Below, in pieces: positions 1-5,372 of a stretch of 10,936 nucleotides of DNA. Under the pieces are notes generated by a model that saw only the letters and a list, made by a program, of their open reading frames with translations, was not told where the DNA came from and made no database searches. Position 1 is the first letter of the stretch. Every line of letters begins with the position of its first letter. Source of the DNA: Ruminococcaceae bacterium UBA2656 (GTDB taxonomy: Bacteria; Bacillota; Clostridia; Oscillospirales; Acutalibacteraceae); NCBI GenBank assembly GCA_002359465.1, contig DENA01000011.1, forward strand, positions 83,014 through 93,949, in the 5' to 3' direction. The position numbers and the translations under genes were made by a program.

Positions 1-155
1 CTATTGCGGAAACCAAAGACAAAATTCTTGCAGATTTAGAGAAAGATAAGGACGAGCAATACATCAGCAACATTAAAGAACAGCTGAATACCAGACAATA
101 TGCCGTAAATCCTGTAGAAATCGCAAAAATAATGCTGACAAACAGCAACGAATAA
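1..155 (+). CDS. flgM: Anti-sigma-28 factor FlgM, C-terminal fragment
   Basis: The 5' end of this gene lies outside the window. The open frame (first full codon at position 3, TAA at 153-155) encodes 50 residues, a charged helical stretch (ETKDKILADLEKDKDEQYIS) followed by YAVNPVEIAKIML. The latter closely resembles the C-terminal 'Y.v....iA..ML' end of FlgM, the part that binds sigma-28 (SigD/FliA). FlgM holds sigma-28 inactive until the hook-basal body is finished and FlgM is exported (in Gram-negatives) or otherwise neutralised. Its position directly before flgN-flgK-flgL is the standard Bacillota order and strengthens the call. The remaining N-terminus cannot be assessed. Basis: sequence motif plus synteny. 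Confidence 0.85.
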   Translation, partial: IAETKDKILADLEKDKDEQYISNIKEQLNTRQYAVNPVEIAKIMLTNSNE

Positions 156-201
156 GGAAAAAGCGCAGACTGAATGATCCAAAGGACAGGTGACATATAT
201 T

Positions 202-684
202 ATGATGGACAAAGAACTGGCTGAAAAGATTCTGAAGTTTTTACGCGAATATCTTGATTTTTATAAAAGTTTCCTGCAACTTGAATCCGAAAAATACGAT
301 GATTTGACATGCAATAACATCAAATCAATCGACGAGCGTGTAAAAACCGAAGAAGTTTACATGCTGAAATCCAGGGGCCTTGAAATAGAGCGCGACAAGC
401 TGGTCGCCCAAACCGGCAATCCGAAAGCCACCTTCCGTCAGCTGATTCCAATGTTTGATTCTTCCCTGCAGCCGCAGGTACAGGAAATCTTCGACGAACT
501 GTCACAGGTAATGCTGAATTTAAAGGAAATAAATCTGAACTGCAGCAAGCTGACGGAGTTAAAGCTGCACAGAATAAAAAACGATTTGAACAAATTGAAA
601 AACAATCCGGAGCTTCAAAAGATTTACTCCTCAAAAGCAGAAGAAGGATTGGCTCCCAAAAGTATACTATCCAGAAAAGTTTAA
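202..684 (+). CDS. flgN: Flagellar export chaperone FlgN
   Basis: This encodes a 160-residue, largely alpha-helical, charged protein of the usual FlgN size. In the family, FlgN is the cytoplasmic chaperone that binds the C-termini of FlgK and FlgL, keeps them soluble and delivers them to the flagellar type III export gate; both clients follow immediately downstream. Helical heptad-like segments cover the N-terminal half (LAEKILKFLREYLDFYKSFL) and residues about 90-145. I chose ATG 202 because AGGTGA at 188-193 lies 8 nt upstream. A GTG at 190 in the same frame overlaps that site and would add four residues; ATG 205 is another near-equivalent option. The stop (682-684) overlaps the Shine-Dalgarno of flgK, suggesting translational coupling. 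Primary sequence conservation of FlgN is low, so the name rests heavily on synteny. Confidence 0.85.
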   Translation: MMDKELAEKILKFLREYLDFYKSFLQLESEKYDDLTCNNIKSIDERVKTEEVYMLKSRGLEIERDKLVAQTGNPKATFRQLIPMFDSSLQPQVQEIFDELSQVMLNLKEINLNCSKLTELKLHRIKNDLNKLKNNPELQKIYSSKAEEGLAPKSILSRKV

Positions 685-696
685 GGAGGAACGCAC

Positions 697-2310
697 ATGT
701 CATCAACTTTTTCCGGGTTCTATGTAGCAAAAAGCGGAATTCAGGCTGCCCGGGCCAATCTGCAGGTAACCGGCCAGAATATGACAAATGTAAATACCAA
801 AGGCTACACACGGCAGCGCGTGGACTCCTACGCAATTGCCTCAAGCGGCAACGGCATGCGCTACGCATCCGGTGAAATCGGCATTGGCGAAGGCGTATAC
901 TGCAGCGGAGTAAGCCAGATTCGGGATCCGTATCTGGATATCCGGTACCGCACGGAGCACGCCAAAACCGGCAAAACCGAAACTCAGCTGGACACCCTTC
1001 AGGATATTGACAGCATTTTCGACGAAACAACAAAAGACGGTATCAGCGCCCAATTTGCGGATCTGCTCAAGCAGCTGAAAACTCTTGGCGCTACTCCGTC
1101 CGACTATAATCTTGAAGGCATTGTAAAAAGTTCCGCGCAGCTGCTTACAAAAGCGTTCAACACAGCTGCAAACAAATTAGCGGAAATAAGGAAGCAGCAA
1201 ACCAAATCGCTTGAAAAAGATGAAATTACGAATGTCAATAGTCTTCTAAAAAACATAGCGCATCTCAATGAAGAAATTAAAAGTTCAGATATCTCCGGAA
1301 CCTCCGCTTTGGAATTAATAGATCAGCGCAATACAAAGATTGACGAACTTTCGAAATACGCGAATATCAAAGTTTCTTCCAAAAATGTGGATGTCGGCTC
1401 CGGAAGGTCTGTTACAGAACTCCATATTGACCTGGTTTCCGGCGATAAATCATTTAATCTGGTTTCAGACAATAAATTCAGTTCGTTCGGTATGACAACG
1501 GACGCCGGTACCGGCTACGTTACCATGTCTCTGAAAGATACCGACGGAAACGCCGTCCAGGCAAAAGACGCCGATGGAAATGTTATGAATGACGGAGGCG
1601 GCATCCCGTATACCATGACAAATGCGGATTTAACGGAAGGAACTTTCAGCGGATATCTTACCATGCTGAATGAAAAGGGAGAATTTGACGCTGCCGACGG
1701 GACCGAACGCGGAATCGGCTATTATGAAAATGTTTTGAACAAACTTGCGGTCAGTTTCGCGGATACGATGAACACAGCGAACAGCACAAACCCACCCGCC
1801 AATGACAACAAGCCTCTGTTCTCCACAACGGACGGCAAGGCTATGGCGGCCGGAAACATCTGCCTTTCAAACGAATGGAACACATCCACCAGCGCTTACA
1901 TAACGAATACGAAACAGACGGCGTCTGCCGGCGTTGACCCCAAGACTTTGGGCGATAATATTCTGTATATGGTTAATCAGCTGGGGAAGGACACGACCTA
2001 TAAAACAAGCAGTGACAACGCGAGCGGAAAAACCCTTTTCACCACCTCCATTGAAGCGTATATTTCCGATGTTTCCGTTTCTGTTCTTGGCCTTCAGGAA
2101 AAGGATATTACCCAGAACGACACATCTTACAATTCAACCCTTGACGAAATTAACACGCAAAGGGCTGCTTTTTCCTCGGTGGACGTAAATGAAGAAGGAA
2201 TCAATCTGATTATGTACAATCAGTCACTGACCGCTTCTTCCCGGTTTATGACCACATTGGATGAAGCTATGGATACCATCATTAACAGAATGGGCATTGT
2301 GGGTAATTAA
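697..2310 (+). CDS. flgK: Flagellar hook-associated protein 1 (FlgK)
   Basis: This 537-residue protein is within the usual FlgK range. FlgK is the first of the two junction proteins between hook and filament; it is exported through the flagellar channel with FlgN as chaperone. The N-terminus shows the rod/hook axial family signature (residues about 5-45: SGIQAARANLQVTGQNMTNV followed by NTKGYTRQRV, equivalent to 'A.NiaNvnTpGYsRq'). The C-terminus has the paired helix signature (about 495-535: VDVNEEGINLIMYNQSLTAS then SRFMTTLDEAMDTIINRMG). These ends pack as the coiled D0/D1 region; residues about 230-430 form the variable outer domains. Shine-Dalgarno AAGGAGGA at 683-690 is 6 nt from the ATG and overlaps the flgN stop. 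There are no cleavable signal or membrane segments, as expected for a type III substrate. Confidence 0.96.
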   Translation: MSSTFSGFYVAKSGIQAARANLQVTGQNMTNVNTKGYTRQRVDSYAIASSGNGMRYASGEIGIGEGVYCSGVSQIRDPYLDIRYRTEHAKTGKTETQLDTLQDIDSIFDETTKDGISAQFADLLKQLKTLGATPSDYNLEGIVKSSAQLLTKAFNTAANKLAEIRKQQTKSLEKDEITNVNSLLKNIAHLNEEIKSSDISGTSALELIDQRNTKIDELSKYANIKVSSKNVDVGSGRSVTELHIDLVSGDKSFNLVSDNKFSSFGMTTDAGTGYVTMSLKDTDGNAVQAKDADGNVMNDGGGIPYTMTNADLTEGTFSGYLTMLNEKGEFDAADGTERGIGYYENVLNKLAVSFADTMNTANSTNPPANDNKPLFSTTDGKAMAAGNICLSNEWNTSTSAYITNTKQTASAGVDPKTLGDNILYMVNQLGKDTTYKTSSDNASGKTLFTTSIEAYISDVSVSVLGLQEKDITQNDTSYNSTLDEINTQRAAFSSVDVNEEGINLIMYNQSLTASSRFMTTLDEAMDTIINRMGIVGN

Positions 2311-2338
2311 CAACTTTCGGTAAGGAGGATTTCACAAG

Positions 2339-3712
2339 ATGAGCATGAGAATAACAATGGGCATGGTTATGAGTCAATATAATAAAAATTTAAATAGATC
2401 ATTAAACTCGCTCAATGAAGCAAACCTGCGGGAAATTACTCTGCGGAAATTCAATAAGGCGTCGGAAGATCCGTTTTCCGCTTCCAAAGCTTACCGGCTC
2501 AGACGCGAATATTTAAGAAATGAGAGCTACCAAGGCGATCTTTCCGACGCGGCTGATCAGATGCTTCTGGCGCACACGACAATTCTGGATGTTAACAAAA
2601 CGCTTACACAAGCAGGCTCGGGCGAATGCCTTAAGGCAATTTCCGACACGATGTCGGATACCGGCCGAAGCGCGATTGCAAAAACACTTCGCGGGCTGCA
2701 GCAAACCTTATTGTCACAGCTGAACACCCAATTCGGCGATAAATATATTTTCGGCGGTTCCAATACAAGCAGCGCTCCTTTTACAGTCGGTTCCAAAGGG
2801 AATTTACTGTACCGAGGCATTGATGTGGACACCGGGGAAATAGAAGCCGGCTCAACATTAAGCTATAACGGCGCCCAGATCACGCTTGGCGACAAGCAGT
2901 TCAACGGCTACAAGATTCAGGTGACTACCGCGGCCGGCGCGACTCCGTCCGTTTCCGCCGACACCGCTTCAAAAACATTGACTGTCAATCTGGCGACCGG
3001 AGCTAAAAACAGCGATGTGCTGGCGGCACTAAAGGCATCCCCAAGTTTAACCGCTTCGGATAACCCCTCCGTCACCTTTGATCTTTCAAAGGCTGCCATG
3101 TCCGGCGACATGAACAGTCCGGTAAACACCGCTCCTCAAACAGCTACCGCAGCCAGTAATATTGGCGCAACGGACGCAGACAGAAAGCTTGCTTTCCAAA
3201 AACTCATGGGCGAGCAGACGTATGTTGATATCGGAATGGGGCTAAACTTCGACAGTACCGGTAAAATTAATGACCAAAGTGTTTTTAATTCCTCAATACC
3301 CGGCATTTCTTTTTTAGGCTGCGGTACGGCAGACGGCACCCAAACCGGGGTTTCGAACAACCTTTACAACCTGTTGGGCCAGATTGCGGACAAGCTGGAC
3401 GGAGGAAGCAAGCCGACCGGGTTTACATATTCCTATAAGGACGTGAAGCCTTATATTGATAATTTTAATAAGCAGCAGGACGTATTGCTTAATAAAATGA
3501 CCGAAGTCGATGCAAAATATACCTTTCTTACCACTACGCAGAAAAATCTGGAATCCATCGGGGATAAAGTCCTCGAAAAAATCGACAGCACCGAATATGT
3601 TAAATTTGAAGACGCAGTCACGGAACAATTGAGTGAACAAAATGCGTACAACGCGGCTTTAAAGGTGGGCGCCCAGATTTTGCAGCCGACATTTCTTGAC
3701 TTTATGAAATAA
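2339..3712 (+). CDS. flgL: Flagellar hook-associated protein 3 (FlgL), long form
   Basis: FlgL is the second hook-filament junction protein, sitting between FlgK and flagellin. The N-terminus (MSMRITMGMVMSQYNKNLNR, then SLNEANLREITLRKFNKASEDP) has the flagellin-like axial helix and the 'kasDdP' motif typical of FlgL. The family motif DKYIFGGSNTSSAPF lies at about 134-148. The C-terminal helix (about 405-457) matches the flagellin/FlgL D0 fold. At 457 residues it is much longer than the roughly 300 residues of the B. subtilis and E. coli proteins. The extra length is a Thr/Ala/Ser-rich segment at about 180-275, likely an additional surface domain. ATG 2339 is preceded by AAGGAGG (2322-2328). 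It lies 28 nt after flgK and is almost certainly co-transcribed with it. Confidence 0.94.
   Translation: MSMRITMGMVMSQYNKNLNRSLNSLNEANLREITLRKFNKASEDPFSASKAYRLRREYLRNESYQGDLSDAADQMLLAHTTILDVNKTLTQAGSGECLKAISDTMSDTGRSAIAKTLRGLQQTLLSQLNTQFGDKYIFGGSNTSSAPFTVGSKGNLLYRGIDVDTGEIEAGSTLSYNGAQITLGDKQFNGYKIQVTTAAGATPSVSADTASKTLTVNLATGAKNSDVLAALKASPSLTASDNPSVTFDLSKAAMSGDMNSPVNTAPQTATAASNIGATDADRKLAFQKLMGEQTYVDIGMGLNFDSTGKINDQSVFNSSIPGISFLGCGTADGTQTGVSNNLYNLLGQIADKLDGGSKPTGFTYSYKDVKPYIDNFNKQQDVLLNKMTEVDAKYTFLTTTQKNLESIGDKVLEKIDSTEYVKFEDAVTEQLSEQNAYNAALKVGAQILQPTFLDFMK
2876..3163 (+). other. Extra domain-sized insertion within FlgL (residues ~180-275)
   Basis: This segment of flgL encodes a Thr/Ser/Ala-rich, beta-prone stretch (starting near ITLGDKQFNGYKIQVTTAAG and ending near SPVNTAPQTATAAS). 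It separates the conserved N-terminal FlgL core from the C-terminal half and accounts for most of the extra length over compact FlgL proteins. I infer a surface-exposed domain analogous to the variable outer domains of flagellin. I do not recognise a specific named family, and the boundaries are approximate. Confidence 0.55.
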
Positions 3713-3741
3713 CATTCGACGATCAGACGAGGTGAGGTAAA

Positions 3742-4356
3742 ATGGAGCAGTTATTAGCGATAACAAATGTTCCAATTTCATTTGAACTAAAAATTCATAA
3801 CGCGAAGCTGGAAGTAGCGGATACCTGCACCAATCAGGGCATTGTAGACTTCACCGACTTAACCCCTTACAGGCCAAAGCTGTATATCGATACGCATGAA
3901 TTCAGGAATAGGTCAAGGTACAAATCGGGAACACGTACGGAGTACAACCGGCAGTCCGCCTATGAAAATGAAATTTTTACATCCATGAACGATACAGCCG
4001 ATCTTTTAAAAAAGGGGGAAAGTGTGCTCATGAATACAAAAAGCGAAACAAGTTCACTGGGCAACATTGCTGTTCAGCATATACAGCCCACAATAGAAAG
4101 CACGATCGGTATCCCCTCTTGTCCTGTCGATTTTGACTGGGACACACAGCAGCTTTCCGTTCAGTATGAATCGGACAAACGGAATTATGACTGGCTGACA
4201 AAAAATAAACCGAAACTGAAATTCACCCCCGCAAGCGTGGAATTTCTCGTAAAGGAATATGCCCATGTGGAAATCAAGTATCTGGGCAAGCCCCAGTACG
4301 TTCCGCCGTCCGCAAGCCCGGACTATCAGCCGCCGAAGCTTGATGTGACCGCATAA
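3742..4356 (+). CDS. yviE: YviE-like protein, DUF6470 family
   Basis: This is a 204-residue predicted cytoplasmic protein without signal or membrane segments. It sits between flgL and fliW, exactly where B. subtilis has yviE (DUF6470). Features consistent with the family are an N-terminal beta-rich region with I/L-x-I patterns (ISFELKIHNAKLEV), a KLYIDTHEFRNRSR segment near residue 48, a glycine/serine-containing helical middle (about 65-110), and a C-terminal region with a FTPASVEFLVKEYAHVEIKY block followed by a Pro/Tyr-rich tail. The molecular function of DUF6470 is not established to my knowledge; conservation of position suggests a link to late flagellar assembly. Shine-Dalgarno AGGTGAGG (3730-3737) precedes ATG 3742. 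The gene is followed closely by an intrinsic terminator, so it is probably the last full-level gene of the flgM-flgL transcript. Confidence 0.8.
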   Translation: MEQLLAITNVPISFELKIHNAKLEVADTCTNQGIVDFTDLTPYRPKLYIDTHEFRNRSRYKSGTRTEYNRQSAYENEIFTSMNDTADLLKKGESVLMNTKSETSSLGNIAVQHIQPTIESTIGIPSCPVDFDWDTQQLSVQYESDKRNYDWLTKNKPKLKFTPASVEFLVKEYAHVEIKYLGKPQYVPPSASPDYQPPKLDVTA

Positions 4357-4372
4357 TGAAAACGGAATCAAT

Positions 4373-4399
4373 ACAGCCGCCTTCGGGAGGCTGTTTTTT
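4373..4399 (+). terminator. Intrinsic terminator between yviE and fliW
   Basis: The arms ACAGCC (4373-4378) and GGCTGT (4389-4394) pair perfectly. After one G-A mismatch, CC pairs with GG around a TTCG loop (4382-4385), giving the exceptionally stable C(UUCG)G tetraloop. The stem runs straight into six T residues (4394-4399). This is a complete rho-independent terminator signature located 37 nt before the fliW start and within an otherwise co-directional gene cluster. I infer partial termination (attenuation) rather than a hard operon end, because no clear promoter fits in the remaining space before fliW. Confidence 0.85.
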
Positions 4400-4435
4400 C
4401 TCACAGATAAACGCTGAAATAATTAGGAGGACGTT

Positions 4436-4867
4436 ATGGATACGAATTACGCAGAACTGCAGAACACGGAATCCGGCCGTCAAAACATTATTCATTTTGA
4501 CGAAGGAATTTTAGGCTTTGAAGGCGTCAGAGAATATCTTCTTTACCACGAGGATGAGGACGGAATCATCTGGAACCTTCAGTCCGCCCATTCTGATATT
4601 CCTTCCTTTGTTGTAGTGGACCCCTACCCTATTGTCAATGATTACAACCCCGTGTTTTCCAAGTCTGAGCTGGATTATTTCGGGGAAACCGACGCGGAAA
4701 ACCTTTGCATCCTTGTTGTAGCCGTAATCAAACCGAATCTGAGTGAATCCGTGATCAACCTGAAATCGCCGATTGTCATCGACGTAAACAGCAAAAAAGC
4801 GAAACAGATTATTCTGGAAAATTCAGACTACCCCATCCGATATAAATTATTCAGCGATAAAAGATAG
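4436..4867 (+). CDS. fliW: Flagellar assembly factor FliW
   Basis: This 143-residue protein has the expected FliW length. FliW is a small cytoplasmic beta-barrel protein with two alternative partners: the C-terminal region of flagellin, and CsrA. When flagellin accumulates inside the cell it takes up FliW, which releases CsrA to repress flagellin translation. Recognisable family blocks are IIHFDEGILGFEGVREYLL (about 18-37), the FVVVDPYPIVNDY segment (about 58-70) and the ENLCILVVAVIKPNLSESVI to NLKSPIVIDVNSKKAKQIIL stretch (about 88-127). Shine-Dalgarno AGGAGG (4425-4430) is 5 nt before the ATG. The stop TAG (4865-4867) overlaps the csrA Shine-Dalgarno, implying coupled, roughly stoichiometric synthesis of FliW and CsrA. 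The gene directly follows an intrinsic terminator. Confidence 0.97.
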   Translation: MDTNYAELQNTESGRQNIIHFDEGILGFEGVREYLLYHEDEDGIIWNLQSAHSDIPSFVVVDPYPIVNDYNPVFSKSELDYFGETDAENLCILVVAVIKPNLSESVINLKSPIVIDVNSKKAKQIILENSDYPIRYKLFSDKR

Positions 4868-4879
4868 GAGGGATTTCCG

Positions 4880-5104
4880 GTGCTTGTCATCAGCCGAAAA
4901 GTCTCCGAATCCATTATCATTGGGGACTACATTGAAATCATTGTATCCGAAATCAGCGGCGACCGTGTCAAGGTCTGCATCAACGCGCCAAAGGAAGTCC
5001 CGATTGTGCGCAAGGAGCTTTTGGAAACCCGCGCACTGAACGAGGAAGCCAGCGTTGTACCCCAGAAACAGGCTCTGGAACAGCTGAAAAAGCTGCTGAA
5101 ATAA
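4880..5104 (+). CDS. csrA: Carbon storage regulator CsrA, translational repressor
   Basis: This 74-residue RNA-binding protein starts with GTG 4880. AGGAGGG (4866-4872), overlapping the fliW stop, sets the start, which gives the invariant N-terminus MLVISRK. CsrA forms an intertwined homodimer whose two RNA surfaces bind GGA motifs in hairpin loops. Key residues are visible: Leu2, Leu-region/Ser-Arg-Lys at 5-7, the KVCINAPKEVPIVRKEL core and Arg44 in VPIVRKE. The C-terminal extension (about 50-74, helical, ending ALEQLKKLLK) is of the Bacillota type that interacts with FliW. Its likely main target is the flagellin leader immediately downstream, which carries fitting GGA sites. No strong terminator follows; the A+T-rich region leads into the flagellin promoter. 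Confidence 0.97.
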   Translation: MLVISRKVSESIIIGDYIEIIVSEISGDRVKVCINAPKEVPIVRKELLETRALNEEASVVPQKQALEQLKKLLK

Positions 5105-5163
5105 ATTATAATATATTTCTTTCCAAAAATATACAAAAATTTTGGGAAACTTACGAAAACCCC

Positions 5164-5190
5164 TAAACTTTTGCAGAATCATACCGAAAT
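5164..5190 (+). promoter_or_regulatory. Sigma-28 (SigD/FliA-type) promoter of flagellin
   Basis: TAAA (5164-5167), a 15-nt spacer, then ACCGAAAT (5183-5190). The sigma-28 consensus is TAAA-N15-GCCGATAT, so the -35 is perfect and the -10 matches at six of eight positions. The spacing is ideal. Expected transcription start is about 5196-5198, giving a leader of roughly 175 nt before flagellin. The A+T-rich stretch 5104-5150 just upstream could act as an UP-like element. Placement between csrA and flagellin is as in B. subtilis hag. Confidence 0.85.
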
Positions 5191-5194
5191 ATCA

Positions 5195-5227
5195 GTTGTA
5201 AGCAAAAAACAAAAAGGTGCTTACAAT
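5195..5227 (+). promoter_or_regulatory. 5'-terminal stem-loop of flagellin leader
   Basis: TTGTAAGCA (5196-5204) and TGCTTACAA (5218-5226) are perfect reverse complements, with a further G-U pair outside (5195/5227) and an A-rich 13-nt loop. The stem begins almost exactly at the predicted sigma-28 start site, so the mRNA would start with a base-paired 5' end. Such an arrangement is known in general to protect transcripts from 5'-dependent decay, and I infer a stabilising role. Confidence 0.65.
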
Positions 5228-5324
5228 GTATACTTTGTTTTTAGTTTCTGCCGCGGCAGGGCCCGCCGGAGCGGAAATCCCATCGCACAGCAAAGAACAT
5301 GGACGTTCTTTCAAAAAGGCGTGA
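5226..5324 (+). CDS. Possible 32-codon upstream ORF in flagellin leader
   Basis: ATG 5226 opens a 32-codon frame ending at TGA 5322-5324, preceded by AAAGGTG (5213-5219) at a normal distance. The peptide would begin MYTLFLVSAAAGPAGAEIPS. It lies wholly within the predicted flagellin leader, and the frame passes through both GGA hairpins, ending 48 nt before the flagellin ATG. I do not recognise the peptide. The Shine-Dalgarno is moderate and would sit in the loop of the 5'-terminal hairpin. Real translation would disrupt the CsrA-site hairpins, so it is either a regulatory leader peptide or chance; I cannot decide from one sequence. Confidence 0.25.
   Translation: MYTLFLVSAAAGPAGAEIPSHSKEHGRSFKKA
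5263..5274 (+). promoter_or_regulatory. Candidate accessory CsrA site (GGA in tetraloop hairpin)
   Basis: CCGC (5263-5266) and GCGG (5271-5274) pair around a CGGA loop, presenting a GGA (5268-5270). It overlaps competing palindromes: CTGCCGCGGCAG at 5248-5259 and GGGCCC at 5259-5264. Which stem forms is therefore uncertain. It is a weaker candidate than the hairpin at 5292-5311. Confidence 0.35.
5292..5311 (+). promoter_or_regulatory. CsrA-binding hairpin (upstream site) in flagellin leader
   Basis: AAAGAAC (5292-5298) pairs perfectly with GTTCTTT (5305-5311), presenting a hexaloop ATGGAC with GGA at 5301-5303. The core ACATGGACGT (5297-5306) matches eight of ten positions of the CsrA consensus ACARGGAUGU, and GGA in a hairpin loop is the preferred structural context. 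It lies about 59 nt upstream of the GGA in the flagellin Shine-Dalgarno, a spacing suitable for bridging by one CsrA dimer, as described for the two sites of B. subtilis hag. Confidence 0.75.
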
Positions 5325-5342
5325 ATGGCGTTTCGCCGCACG
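5320..5342 (+). promoter_or_regulatory. Stem-loop between CsrA hairpin and flagellin RBS
   Basis: GGCG (5327-5330) and CGCC (5334-5337) form a tight stem with a TTT loop. The outer CGTG (5320-5323) and CACG (5339-5342) pair across a small asymmetric internal loop. This structured element would shorten the effective distance between the upstream GGA hairpin and the ribosome binding site. It has no T-run and is not a terminator. Confidence 0.5.
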
Positions 5343-5357
5343 TACTAAAACAAAATT

Positions 5358-5365
5358 CAGGAGGA
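5358..5365 (+). promoter_or_regulatory. Flagellin ribosome binding site with overlapping CsrA GGA motif
   Basis: CAGGAGGA (5358-5365) contains a near-perfect Shine-Dalgarno 8 nt from ATG 5373 and two overlapping GGA triplets (5360-5362 and 5363-5365). CsrA bound here would directly occlude the 30S subunit. The extended match to the CsrA consensus is modest, as expected for a low-affinity downstream site that relies on dimer bridging. Confidence 0.7.
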
Positions 5366-5372
5366 AAAAATT

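Noticed and set aside
320-1033. 237-codon open frame on the minus strand opposite flgN/flgK
   Set aside because: It is Cys/Arg/Leu-rich with no plausible domain or ribosome binding site and overlaps two well-supported genes; a shadow frame.
5120-5149. Inverted repeat TTTCC-AAAA / TTTT-GGGAAA after csrA as a terminator
   Set aside because: The stem is A/T-rich with a bulge and has no following T-run. It more likely reflects the A+T-rich upstream region of the flagellin promoter.
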